Positions 18,160 to 26,919 of a DNA stretch of 64,000 bases are shown one piece after another. Both the position numbers and the translations under genes were made by a program. Location of the stretch: the NCBI GenBank assembly GCA_012520295.1, contig JAAYOP010000115.1, positions 1 through 64,000 of the forward strand. The letters run 5' to 3'. The number at the start of each line of letters is the position of its first letter. Position 1 is the first letter of the stretch. The DNA is from Clostridiales bacterium. Its GTDB lineage: Bacteria > Bacillota > Clostridia > Oscillospirales > Oscillospiraceae. The notes under the pieces are model-generated. The model worked only from the letters and a program-made list of their open reading frames with translations. It was not told where the DNA came from and ran no database searches.

Positions 18160-18355
18160 ATTTTTCCTCTCCTTGTTATTGCAAATCAGCTCACTGCATA
18201 TTCAGCTTAGCAATAATATTATTTAAAATTTAATCCCAGCAAAATGCTTGCCGGCACATATAATTACAGTTATTAATCAAATGAATATAATCCAGCTTAT
18301 CAATTCCATATGTTTAGAAATTATACACTAATCTTTATAAAAATACAACGACTTT

Positions 18356-20815
18356 TTAATGCCTTATTCCAGCGCCGTTGAGCAGTAAAACGGGAAGCAG
18401 CCAAAACAGCATAAATGTCAGGGTGTTGGCCGGGGTTCCCGAAGCGAAAGCGCCATTATAGCATATAAAAAACATAAGTAAAAGACCAACAATAGCGCCA
18501 ACAACCGATAAAACCACAGTTTTCCTGACCGTAGACATCAACTGCCGCCCGCTTCTTACTATCTCCACAAATTGGCCCAGCCCGTTTCTGCTCATAATGG
18601 CCGAAGGCTTTATATCCTGATTATCTGAATCTGAGGAAAGATAATATCTGGCTTCAAATGTGGGAAACTCAATTTCTTCAGTGGATATTTCAAATTTTGT
18701 TTTTACCATGGAAGGGGTGATGTTAAAATCCCTCACTGCAAACAAGGGCGTTATTTTAGAGTTAATAAGGGACACCAGAGCGTTTCTGACTGAATCCACG
18801 GGAGTATAATTTATGATAAAAACTCCGGAGAGCTCATTGTTTATTGCGATGAAAACCGCGCTTTTTATATCCAGAATGGTGCTCAGCCTTATCCCCATAA
18901 GGTTCATAAACGCCGCCGAGCCCACAAGCACCCTGTCTCCCTTTATATCTGCCCCTATACCGCCTCCTTCATAACAGGAAAACTCATCAACGCGATATAT
19001 ATTGCAGGCGTATTCCCTTAAAAGGTCTGAGAACAGCCCTGACAGTCCGGAGCCCGATGCAAGAATCATGCTGCCCGCGTAGGACACAACCTTATCCACC
19101 CTGTCATTTGAAAAAACCTTTATTCCGTTGAAAGACAGGGTGTTTTCCGGGAACAGATCGTTGTCCCTTACCACCATTCCTATGGCGTCGTCAATATCGC
19201 TTGCTCCGCTCCAGCCTGCGATAGCGGCTCCGCTTGCGGCAAGCCTTCTCGATATGAAGTTAAAGGGAAGATTAAATGCTATAAGAGATGAAAAAGAGGC
19301 CGATGCGGCCGTCATGGCGGCAAAAGAATGTATGAAATTCTGTGGCTGGTTTTTAAATACTGAGGATATCAGAGAAAATATGACGGAGGCTATTATAAGC
19401 ATCGGAGCCATTCTGTCGTATGCTCTTTCTGCATAGTCGCTTTCCGCACACTTGGAAATAAAGCCTTTTGTGACGCCGTATTTCTTTGTCAGGACAATAC
19501 CTTCATCAGTCTTTTCCCAGTCTGCGGATACTACAATCGGGAGTTTTAAGGAACGCAGGGTTATAAGGGTTTTTCTATATGCTGATTTGCTGAGTCTATA
19601 CCCCCACATTGCTAACAGCACCGAAAAGGCCGCTACCGCGCAGAAGGGTAAGCCTCTGCTGTCGTCCCCCGTTATTATAATAAACATGGCATCGGCAATG
19701 GAAGCCAGGCTTGCCAACGTAACCAGAGATTCCGCACCCGCCCTGGCCCGGAACATGTCAAACAGTCCCGTAACAAAAACATCGATTCCCAAAAAGAGAA
19801 CAACTATAAGTGTTGAGAGAAAGAAAAGGGAAAAGTATACGGGGTTATTTTGAAAAACCTCCGGAATGGAAAGATTATATTCCTGGGCAAAGGTAAAATA
19901 GGCCATTGCGGCGCAAATAATGAAAGCAAGCAGTGATCTGCGCCTAATGGATTTAATACCTGAGCCGTATAGTTTAAGGGCATCTTCTATGCTCAGCTCC
20001 GGCTCATCCTGCTCCTTATCAGCCGGCTCAACATCCTTTACCTTTTGCTGCTGGTCTTTTGTCTTTTTTCTTTCCTCAACTGCTTTTTGCCGCTGGGTCT
20101 CTAATTCAATAATCTCTTCAACCTCGCTGAGATTGTCTATTACAGAGGTTGGTCTTGCATATTTTCCAACTCCGAAGAACTCCTGCTCAATGTCGCTCAT
20201 CGACATATATGAAGCCTGAAGCCCTTCTTTCTTTTTCTGCTCTTCCAGCAGTCTGCGCTGTTTTTTCTCAAGGAGGGCCAGCTGTTCTTTTCTTTTTTCA
20301 AATTCCTTTTGCGATTTATAGTCGCTTTTTTTCAGCTTCTCGGCCCTCTGCTTTTTTGAGGCCTTAACAACCTCGCCCTTTCTTGGCCTGCTTACGGTAT
20401 CCTGCGCAGGCAACTGCTCCTCTTCGGAAGGTTTATCAGAAGATTCAAATTCCTTGTCTTCCCCTCTCTTTTTTCTGAATATTCTCCTTTTTTGGCGTTT
20501 ATTCTCCGTGTCTGCGGTGCCTGACTCATCTTCTCTGTTTTGACCTTCCGTTGCCTTTTGCTCTTCGACGTTGGCTATTTCCTCCGGCTCCGGGGCTTTG
20601 TCTTGTTCACTTTTCTCCCCGGTTTTATCATCAGACTCGAAGCCCCCGGTCATCTCCCTGAGGATTTTCTCGGCCTGTCTGTCCAGCTCTTCCTTAGAGA
20701 GCTTTTTTTCGCCCATTATATAGGCACTGCTCTTATAGTCGGCAAGTATGGATTCCAGAGTGTACTCCTCTGCAACTTCCGCTTCATGATTCAATTTTTC
20801 ACGGTCGTTGTCCAT
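18356..20815 (-). CDS. Degenerate P1B-type ATPase-like membrane protein with long charged N-terminus
   Basis: An 819-residue protein. Residues 1-290 are highly charged Glu/Lys/Arg sequence with coiled-coil character. About residue 290 onward follows the layout of a heavy-metal P-type ATPase: four early membrane helices (one with GAESLVTLASLASIADAMF), a remnant actuator region, a helix pair, then NLPFNFISRRLAASGAAIAG aligned to the post-metal-site segment. The catalytic motifs are gone. The CPC site region reads SASFSSL, the phosphorylation loop (about residue 548) reads VVRDNDLFPENT instead of VFDKTGTLTEG, and no TGE or GDGxND is present. A P-type N-domain-like patch remains (about 620-635: GADIKGDRVLVGSAAF). 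It ends with helices and LLLNGAGI. It therefore cannot pump by the usual cycle and may be a scaffold or sensor. GAGGG precedes the ATG; it sits 49 nt after rlmB. Confidence 0.75.
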   Translation of the reverse strand: MDNDREKLNHEAEVAEEYTLESILADYKSSAYIMGEKKLSKEELDRQAEKILREMTGGFESDDKTGEKSEQDKAPEPEEIANVEEQKATEGQNREDESGTADTENKRQKRRIFRKKRGEDKEFESSDKPSEEEQLPAQDTVSRPRKGEVVKASKKQRAEKLKKSDYKSQKEFEKRKEQLALLEKKQRRLLEEQKKKEGLQASYMSMSDIEQEFFGVGKYARPTSVIDNLSEVEEIIELETQRQKAVEERKKTKDQQQKVKDVEPADKEQDEPELSIEDALKLYGSGIKSIRRRSLLAFIICAAMAYFTFAQEYNLSIPEVFQNNPVYFSLFFLSTLIVVLFLGIDVFVTGLFDMFRARAGAESLVTLASLASIADAMFIIITGDDSRGLPFCAVAAFSVLLAMWGYRLSKSAYRKTLITLRSLKLPIVVSADWEKTDEGIVLTKKYGVTKGFISKCAESDYAERAYDRMAPMLIIASVIFSLISSVFKNQPQNFIHSFAAMTAASASFSSLIAFNLPFNFISRRLAASGAAIAGWSGASDIDDAIGMVVRDNDLFPENTLSFNGIKVFSNDRVDKVVSYAGSMILASGSGLSGLFSDLLREYACNIYRVDEFSCYEGGGIGADIKGDRVLVGSAAFMNLMGIRLSTILDIKSAVFIAINNELSGVFIINYTPVDSVRNALVSLINSKITPLFAVRDFNITPSMVKTKFEISTEEIEFPTFEARYYLSSDSDNQDIKPSAIMSRNGLGQFVEIVRSGRQLMSTVRKTVVLSVVGAIVGLLLMFFICYNGAFASGTPANTLTFMLFWLLPVLLLNGAGIRH

Positions 20816-20864
20816 ATTTAATCCCTCACAACATCAGAAAGCTGAAGCTGTTTATATATTTATC

Positions 20865-21623
20865 TTATTCGCTTCTTTGCCTGACAGCTTCATATATCAA
20901 AACGGCGGCTGCGGCTGATGCGTTTAAGGAGGACAGCCTCCCTTTCATAGGTATTGAGACCTTGAAATCACAGTTTTCCGCTACAAGCCGCCCCATCCCC
21001 TCGCCTTCGGAGCCAATTACAATCGCGGCGGCATCTTTAAAATCGGCATCCCAAAGCCGTGTTTCACCCTCTGCCGCCGCTCCAAAAATCCATATCCCGT
21101 GTTTTTTTAGTTCCTTTATCGCCGCGCTTATATTCGGCACCCTGGCAACCGGCATATGCTCCACCGCCCCGGCCGAGGTTTTTCTGACTATAGCCGTAAT
21201 ACCCGCGCTGCGGCGCTTTGGTATTATAATTCCATGGGCGCCCGCTGCCTCTCCTGTCCTTATTATCGCTCCCAGGTTATGGGGATCGGAAATTTCGTCA
21301 CATATTATTACAAGAGGTTTCTCCTTCTTAGCCTCCGCGGCTTTTATTATATCGTCAACACTGGAATATTCATGGACAGCTACTAATGCTATTACCCCCT
21401 GGTGGGCTTTGGTTTTGCTCATATAGTCCAGCTTCCGCCTGTCCACCTCTGAAATGACGGCTCCGGCAGCTCTGGCCTTCGAAGCGATATATTTCAGGTT
21501 CTTTCCAGCTTCTCCTTTGGCGATATAGACCTTGTCTATTGACCTTCCGGCTTTCAAAGCCTCCAACAAGGCGTTTTTACCTTCTATTTGCCCCTCTTCA
21601 GGCCTGTTTTTTTCATCGGACAC
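20865..21623 (-). CDS. rlmB: SpoU-family 23S rRNA 2'-O-methyltransferase (RlmB/TrmH type)
   Basis: About 252 residues. An N-terminal substrate-binding domain has GKNALLEALKAGRSIDKVYI and AHQGVIALV. The SPOUT trefoil-knot catalytic domain has motif 1 DPHNLGAIIRTGEAAGAHGII, motif 2 IVIGSEGEGM and motif 3 IPMKGRLSSLNASAAAAVLIYE. The family methylates G2251 of 23S rRNA in E. coli; the exact nucleotide here is inferred. GTG 21623 has 6-nt spacing to AGGTGA; an upstream TTG (21626) is the alternative. Probably co-transcribed with the membrane protein gene downstream. Confidence 0.88.
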   Translation of the reverse strand: MSDEKNRPEEGQIEGKNALLEALKAGRSIDKVYIAKGEAGKNLKYIASKARAAGAVISEVDRRKLDYMSKTKAHQGVIALVAVHEYSSVDDIIKAAEAKKEKPLVIICDEISDPHNLGAIIRTGEAAGAHGIIIPKRRSAGITAIVRKTSAGAVEHMPVARVPNISAAIKELKKHGIWIFGAAAEGETRLWDADFKDAAAIVIGSEGEGMGRLVAENCDFKVSIPMKGRLSSLNASAAAAVLIYEAVRQRSE

Positions 21624-21706
21624 CAAGCTTCACCTTTACTTATGTTATCGTTGAGGATATTTACCGGAACAGGTAAATATTAAAGCAGTCTCATAGAGTT
21701 TTGATT

Positions 21707-21755
21707 CCTTAATCCACGGTGTCCGTTCCTCGGTACCGGACACCGTGGATTAAGG
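21707..21755. repeat. REP-like 19-bp palindrome
   Basis: CCTTAATCCACGGTGTCCG (21707-21725) is perfectly complementary to 21737-21755, with an 11-nt loop; the stem can extend by ATT/AAT with one bulge. GGGAATGTCC directly adjoins it, a motif also in the palindrome at 51649-51720. No clear T-run follows on either strand. A second 9-bp hairpin (21657-21680, ATATTTACC/GGTAAATAT) lies next to it. Confidence 0.7.
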
Positions 21756-21769
21756 GAATGTCCCTGTTT

Positions 21770-22954
21770 CTATTTCATATATGACCTGAGTTTGTCCACC
21801 ATATCCGTGCGCTCCCAGGGCAGATCCACATCTGTTCTTCCAAAGTGCCCATAAGCGGCGGTCTGCCTGTAAATCGGTCTTTTCAGTCCCAGGTAGGAGA
21901 TTATTTTTGCAGGCCTCAAATCAAAGTTTTCAAGTATTATTTCCTTCAGTTTTTCATCGGAGTATATACCCGTTCCTTCGGTATTGACATGCACGGAAAC
22001 AGGGCGCGCGACTCCAATTGCGTAGGCAACTTCTATTTCGCATCTTTTGGACAGCCCGGCAGCCACCACATTTTTTGCCATGTAGCGTGCCATATATGCC
22101 GCACTTCTATCCTGCTTTGTTGGATCCTTTCCGGAAAAAGCTCCACCTCCATGTCTGGCATAGCCTCCATAGGTGTCGGCAATTATTTTTCTGCCCGTAA
22201 GTCCCGAATCGCCTACCGGTCCGCCTGTTACAAACCTTCCTGTGGGATTGACATATATTTTTGTATCCTTGTCTATCAGCTCATTTGGAACAACTTCCAA
22301 AATCACCTTCTGCACTATTTCTTTTCTTAAATCCTCAAGCCCTATATCCGGATCATGCTGGGTCGACAACACAATTGCTTCACACCGCAGTACCTCTTTA
22401 TTGGGTCCGTACTCTATGGAAACCTGGGCCTTCCCATCCGGTCTCACCCAGGGCAGAATTCCGGTTTTCCTTACCTCAGCCAGTCTCCAGGTTAGCTTGT
22501 GGGCCATTGAGATAGGAGCAGGCATAAGCTCCGGTGTTTCGTCGCACGCGAAGCCAAACATTATGCCCTGATCTCCGGCACCGATTAAATCATATGGGTC
22601 CTTGCCGTCACTTTTATATTCATAGGATTCATTTACACCCATGGCAATATCGGAACTCTGCTCGTCTATCGTTGTTAAAACCGAGCATGTCCTGTAATCG
22701 AAGCCATATTCCGGCTTTGTATAGCCGATTTCCTCAACGGTTTTTCTGACAACTGACGGTATATCAACATAACAATCGGCACTTATTTCTCCCATTACGA
22801 GAACAAGTCCGGTTGTTGTAATACATTCGCAGGCAACTCTTGCATCTGGATCCAGTGAAATAAAATTATCCAGAATGGCGTCCGATATCTGGTCGCACAT
22901 TTTGTCCGGATGACCCTCTGTCACAGATTCGGATGTGAAAACTCTGTTAGTCAT
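21770..22954 (-). CDS. metK: S-adenosylmethionine synthetase
   Basis: A 394-residue cytosolic enzyme making SAM from methionine and ATP. Signatures are [24 protein letters not shown] at the N-terminus, [12 protein letters not shown] (ATP-binding hexapeptide GAGDQG), and [23 protein letters not shown] (P-loop-like, with K and D ligands). Length and ends match MetK. GGAGG lies 7 nt before the ATG. Functionally it is downstream of metY in the methionine route, although the genes are 11 kb apart. A REP-like palindrome follows its stop. No SAM riboswitch was recognised upstream. Confidence 0.95.
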   Translation of the reverse strand: MTNRVFTSESVTEGHPDKMCDQISDAILDNFISLDPDARVACECITTTGLVLVMGEISADCYVDIPSVVRKTVEEIGYTKPEYGFDYRTCSVLTTIDEQSSDIAMGVNESYEYKSDGKDPYDLIGAGDQGIMFGFACDETPELMPAPISMAHKLTWRLAEVRKTGILPWVRPDGKAQVSIEYGPNKEVLRCEAIVLSTQHDPDIGLEDLRKEIVQKVILEVVPNELIDKDTKIYVNPTGRFVTGGPVGDSGLTGRKIIADTYGGYARHGGGAFSGKDPTKQDRSAAYMARYMAKNVVAAGLSKRCEIEVAYAIGVARPVSVHVNTEGTGIYSDEKLKEIILENFDLRPAKIISYLGLKRPIYRQTAAYGHFGRTDVDLPWERTDMVDKLRSYMK

Positions 22955-23155
22955 CTGTAGTCCTCCAATAAAAACACTGTATTAAAAAGCAAATTTCTGT
23001 CTAACCAAGTATATCATATGTTTTATACAACTTAAAGTATATTTTTCCCTTGTGTTGTTTACAAATGATTTGTAGACATTTCTGTAATTATAGTGTAGAC
23101 TTGGATTAATATCAATCATTTAGGTGACTTTAAGCTGCTTCATGGAGGTTTCCTG

Positions 23156-24010
23156 TTGAAAACTATTAACCGTGCTATTGACCGCTTTTGTTATAGGCAT
23201 CCCAACTTCGGCATCCCCAATCTGATGCTTTATATTATAATCGGAAATGTGATAGTTTTCCTGTTTTCCATGATGGATACAACAGGTCTTTTCCTTCAAT
23301 ATCTTCTGTTCTCACCTGACAAAATACTGAGCGGTCAGGTATGGAGGCTAATTACCTTTGTTTTTATTCCACCCTCCAGAAACCTGCTATATCTTGCCCT
23401 GTTCCTGTACTTCTATTATTTTATCGGCAGCACCCTGGAACGGCAGTGGGGTGCTGGCAGATTCACCATTTATTATTTTTCTGGCATCCTTCTCACTGTC
23501 ATATACGGATTTGTTGTCGGGCTTCTGACAAACTCACTTAGCATGATATCCCTGAGTGCCGACTATATAAACCTTTCCTTGTTCTTTGCTTACGCCACAC
23601 TCTTTCCAGACAACAGGGTTCTTTTATTTTTCATCATTCCCATAAAAATAAAGTGGCTGGCTCTGTTAAACGCTGCCTTTTTCATACTCCAGATTATTAT
23701 TACCCCGTTCCCCCTGTCCCTTTTGCCTATCATGGCAGTGCTAAACTATCTTGTCTACTGCGGCGACACGCTGCTTTCATACGTGGGCGTCTATAAAAAC
23801 AGGTTCTCGCCCCGCAGGATAAACTTTAAAATGGCAGTCAAAAACAGCAAAGCCGGCTCTTCCGGCAAAGCATATACACGCAAATGCGCCGTATGCGGAA
23901 AAACCGATACAGATTATCCTAACCTGGAATTTCGCTTTTGCTCCAGATGCGAGGGCTATCATTGCTTCTGCATTGACCATATAAATTCACATGTGCATTT
24001 TAAAGAATAG
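23156..24010 (+). CDS. Rhomboid-fold membrane protein (apparent pseudoprotease) with C-terminal zinc ribbon
   Basis: A 284-residue polytopic protein with about six helices and rhomboid-type landmarks: PDKILSGQVWRLITFVFIPPS, then YYFIGSTLERQWGAGRFTIYYFSG. The catalytic GxSG in helix 4 and the helix-6 His are missing (the region reads LSADYINLSLFFAYATLFPD), so it is probably inactive, like derlins and iRhoms. The cytoplasmic tail (about 235-284) has a treble-clef-like Cys/His set: CAVCGK, FCSRCEGYHCFCIDHINSHVH. The start is TTG with GGAGG 7 nt upstream. A terminator follows. The role is unknown; substrate binding or quality control is possible by analogy. Confidence 0.75.
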   Translation: MKTINRAIDRFCYRHPNFGIPNLMLYIIIGNVIVFLFSMMDTTGLFLQYLLFSPDKILSGQVWRLITFVFIPPSRNLLYLALFLYFYYFIGSTLERQWGAGRFTIYYFSGILLTVIYGFVVGLLTNSLSMISLSADYINLSLFFAYATLFPDNRVLLFFIIPIKIKWLALLNAAFFILQIIITPFPLSLLPIMAVLNYLVYCGDTLLSYVGVYKNRFSPRRINFKMAVKNSKAGSSGKAYTRKCAVCGKTDTDYPNLEFRFCSRCEGYHCFCIDHINSHVHFKE

Positions 24011-24032
24011 TGAAAACCTATAAGATGATTCG

Positions 24033-24066
24033 GCGGGCCGCATGGGGTTATGCGGCCCGCTTTTAA
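24033..24066 (+). terminator. Rho-independent terminator
   Basis: GCGGGCCGCAT (24033-24043) pairs with ATGCGGCCCGC (24050-24060), followed by TTTTAAT. It lies between convergent genes. Confidence 0.85.
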
Positions 24067-24076
24067 TATATGGTTT

Positions 24077-25660
24077 TTATGATTTAAATTCCTCTAGCAG
24101 TGCTCTTATCTTGCCGGCAAGCTTAAGAAGCTCCTTGTTTGCCATATCCCTGCTCTTTTCTATGGCGGACATAAGCTCGTTCCCCGCTGCCATCAGGCTT
24201 ATATATGCCTGGGAGCCCTTTACCTTCTTTTTGGGTACCGGTATGCCGTATTTCACCACATGCCCGGTAATGAGATTATATGACTGTTCCAAATCCGGTA
24301 CCTCAGCCGGATAGCCCAGCTGTCTGAGGGATGCAGCAAACTTCTCGCTTGCCTCGGCCTCCCCGTGAACGACAAAAATCTGCCTGGGCTTTGAACCAAT
24401 CTCTTTAACCCATCTGATAAGCCCGTTTTTGTCGGCATGGGATGACAGGCCTTTCAGTCTTACTATCTCGGCATTTACGGCAATCTCCTCACCAAACAGC
24501 CTGACCTTTTTAGCACCGTCCAGTATCAATCTTCCCAGTGTGCCCTGGGCCTGAAAGCCCACAAATACCACCGTGCACTCTTTTCGCCAGAGATTGTGCT
24601 TCAGATGATGTCTTATTCTTCCGGCTTCACACATTCCGCTGGCGGATATAATGACTTTCGGGGTCATATCTTCGTTGAGGGCTTTTGATTCCTCGGTTGT
24701 CTTTGATATTTTCAGGCCGTCAAACCTGAACATGGATTCACCGTTCATTATTATTCTTTTTGCTTCTTCATCTATGTAACCTTTGAGATTCCCGGAATAT
24801 ATGCTTGTTGCCTCACTGGCCAAAGGGCTGTCCACATACACTTCAAAATCGGGGTATGTTGTAACCAAGCCTTCCTGCTTTATTTCTCTAATATAATAAA
24901 GCAGTTCCTGAGTCCTGCCTACGGCAAAGGAAGGGAAAACAGCATTCCCGCCCCTCTTAAATGTCCTGTTGAGGATTTCCGCCAGTTCCTTCGTATATCT
25001 CTTATATGGCTCGTGCTCCCTGTCTCCATAGGTGCTCTCCATAACCACATAATCGGCCTGCCGGATGTACTGGGGATCCCGGATTATCGGGTGGTTGTAG
25101 TTTCCGATATCCCCGGAAAAAACGATTTTCCTGGTTTCTTCGTCCTCTTCCAGCCACAGTTCAACGGACGCAGAGCCCAGCAGATGACCTGCATCGGTAA
25201 AGCGGAGCTTTATTCCTTGAAAGGGCTCCATCACATCGCCGTAATCCATGACAACAATCTGCTCTACAATCCCCTCGGCATCTGCAATGGTGTATAAGGG
25301 CTCCACTATATCCCTTCCGGCTCTTTTACCCTTCTGATTTTTCCATCGGGCCTCCATCTCCTGTATGTAAGCGCTGTCGCGCAGCATAATTGAAAGCAGC
25401 TCCGCTGTCAGTCTGGTAGCATAAACCGCTCCCTTAAAGCCCAGCTTTTTAAGGAGCGGCAACCTGCCCGAATGGTCAATATGTGCATGGGTTACAACTA
25501 CAAAGTCTGTTTCCGCGGGGTCAAAGGGCAGCTCATCGTTTCCCACGTCGTCTCTACCCTGCTTTAAACCACAGTCAACTATTATTTTTTTCCCATTGAC
25601 CTCCAGCCCAAAGCAGCTTCCGGTAACCATTTTGGTACCGCCATAAAAAGTCAGTTTCAT
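24077..25660 (-). CDS. Metallo-beta-lactamase/beta-CASP RNase-like protein
   Basis: A 527-residue nuclease-type hydrolase. The metallo-beta-lactamase core has THAHIDHSGRLP (motif 2), DAGHLLGSAS (motif 3) and FSGDIGN (motif 4). The beta-CASP cap has FPSFAVGRTQELLYYI and ASGMCEAGRIRHHLK, and the RMMBL segment has the LSSHADKNGLIRWV and VHGEAEASEKFA signatures. These are the features of the CPSF73/Ysh1-like RNase group found in bacteria and archaea. Likely an RNA endo- or exonuclease; specificity unknown. A C-terminal extension of about 55 residues with helical character is unusual. ATG 25660 has GGAGG 5 nt upstream; the upstream in-frame ATG overlaps that site. Confidence 0.87.
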   Translation of the reverse strand: MKLTFYGGTKMVTGSCFGLEVNGKKIIVDCGLKQGRDDVGNDELPFDPAETDFVVVTHAHIDHSGRLPLLKKLGFKGAVYATRLTAELLSIMLRDSAYIQEMEARWKNQKGKRAGRDIVEPLYTIADAEGIVEQIVVMDYGDVMEPFQGIKLRFTDAGHLLGSASVELWLEEDEETRKIVFSGDIGNYNHPIIRDPQYIRQADYVVMESTYGDREHEPYKRYTKELAEILNRTFKRGGNAVFPSFAVGRTQELLYYIREIKQEGLVTTYPDFEVYVDSPLASEATSIYSGNLKGYIDEEAKRIIMNGESMFRFDGLKISKTTEESKALNEDMTPKVIISASGMCEAGRIRHHLKHNLWRKECTVVFVGFQAQGTLGRLILDGAKKVRLFGEEIAVNAEIVRLKGLSSHADKNGLIRWVKEIGSKPRQIFVVHGEAEASEKFAASLRQLGYPAEVPDLEQSYNLITGHVVKYGIPVPKKKVKGSQAYISLMAAGNELMSAIEKSRDMANKELLKLAGKIRALLEEFKS

Positions 25661-25701
25661 TTCTGCCTCCATTTACAGTCTCAATCTATATTTATCCAGA
25701 G

Positions 25702-26790
25702 CTATAGAGGAAGCCCGGCATTTTTTATCAGTCTGTAGGTAACCGTGCTTATTTCAGCCCTTAGAGCGGTGCCCTTTGGATCGAACACTCCTCCGGGCTT
25801 TCCCGTTATTATGCCGGCTCTCTGGGCAAGACTGACTGCCTCAACGGCGTAAGCTTCTATCTGTGCCTGGTCTGCAAACTCTTCACCTTCATTTATGCTG
25901 GGAAGGGTCACATCGGCATAATCGGCATATCTCATAATAAGCACCGCCATTTGCTCTCTGGTTATATTGTTGCCCGGGCCGAATTTTCCGTTTCCGTAGC
26001 CTGTAACAATCCCATTTTGCGATGCCCAGGATATGTATGGACCATACCAGCTGTCTGGTTCCACATCGGAAAACTCTATACCTGTATACTGTGATATATC
26101 AACCCCGGCAAGCCGTCCGAGAATTGTTACAAATGCTGCTCGCGTTACCGTACTTCCCGGCGCAAAAACCGAGTCCCCAACGCCGTTTACTATCCCATTT
26201 TCGGCAAGGAAGGTTATGTATTCATTGGCCCAATGATTGCTCGGAACATCAATAAACTGTAGATTCGGTGGTATTTCTCCGACTTCTTCATGTAAATAAT
26301 AGCCGTCCACTAAACCTCTGGACTCTGAGTACATTCTAACCAGCGCAGATGTCCCCTCAGCGGCAAAATACCTGTGTTTTGGAGACAGGATTGTGCCTGA
26401 GTCTACGGGCCTGCCCAGAGTTGTGTCTATAACCTCTCCGCTGTTTATTACTATGTTTGCCGAGCCGGAGGTAAGAACAAAGGATGTGAACTGATCCATT
26501 TCCAGAAAACCGCCTTTTGAAAAGGTCAGCTCACCAAACCCACCAGAAAAGTCAAACTTTTCGGAGCCTGTATCAAAAAGAGTTTCCAATCTGGCCCTAT
26601 ACTCGTTGCTTATTTTTTTCAGCTCCATATCCAGCCTGTTCTCCGCCTGCACAAGTACAGAGGGCATGAATATATCCCTTATGTATGAGAGAGATACGAG
26701 AGGGTCCCCTGCCCCGCCGCCGGCGGCCAAAGCAAAGCCTGCGCACAGTAAAAGGGAAATAATCAGCAATAGAGCAATAAGCTTTTTCAA
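25702..26790 (-). CDS. Exported protein with three SLH domains
   Basis: A 362-residue surface protein. Signal peptide 1-23, then a unique region of about 155 residues with a helical N-terminal part and beta-rich stretch. Three SLH repeats follow: FIDVPSNHWANEYITFLAENGIVNG, FSDVEPDSWYGPYISWASQNGIVTG, and FADQAQIEAYAVEAVSLAQRAGIITG, with TRAAFVTILGRL and TREQMAVLIMRYA between them. These anchor it to secondary wall polysaccharide. TTG start with GGAGG 5 nt upstream. The unique region has no motif I recognise. It sits downstream of an orphan sensor module on the same strand. Confidence 0.85.
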   Translation of the reverse strand: MKKLIALLLIISLLLCAGFALAAGGGAGDPLVSLSYIRDIFMPSVLVQAENRLDMELKKISNEYRARLETLFDTGSEKFDFSGGFGELTFSKGGFLEMDQFTSFVLTSGSANIVINSGEVIDTTLGRPVDSGTILSPKHRYFAAEGTSALVRMYSESRGLVDGYYLHEEVGEIPPNLQFIDVPSNHWANEYITFLAENGIVNGVGDSVFAPGSTVTRAAFVTILGRLAGVDISQYTGIEFSDVEPDSWYGPYISWASQNGIVTGYGNGKFGPGNNITREQMAVLIMRYADYADVTLPSINEGEEFADQAQIEAYAVEAVSLAQRAGIITGKPGGVFDPKGTALRAEISTVTYRLIKNAGLPL

Positions 26791-26919
26791 GTTAAACCTC
26801 CAGCGTTTTGGCTAAATTTTCAAACGCCTTTAAGCATATTAATATCTTCGACATATTGTGTCATATTATAGCATCCGGCGGCCACCATTTCAACCAAATG
26901 TTCAAGTTATAGCATATAA

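Noticed and set aside
22955-23155. SAM riboswitch upstream of metK
   Set aside because: The AT-rich sequence lacks the expected helices and conserved motifs.
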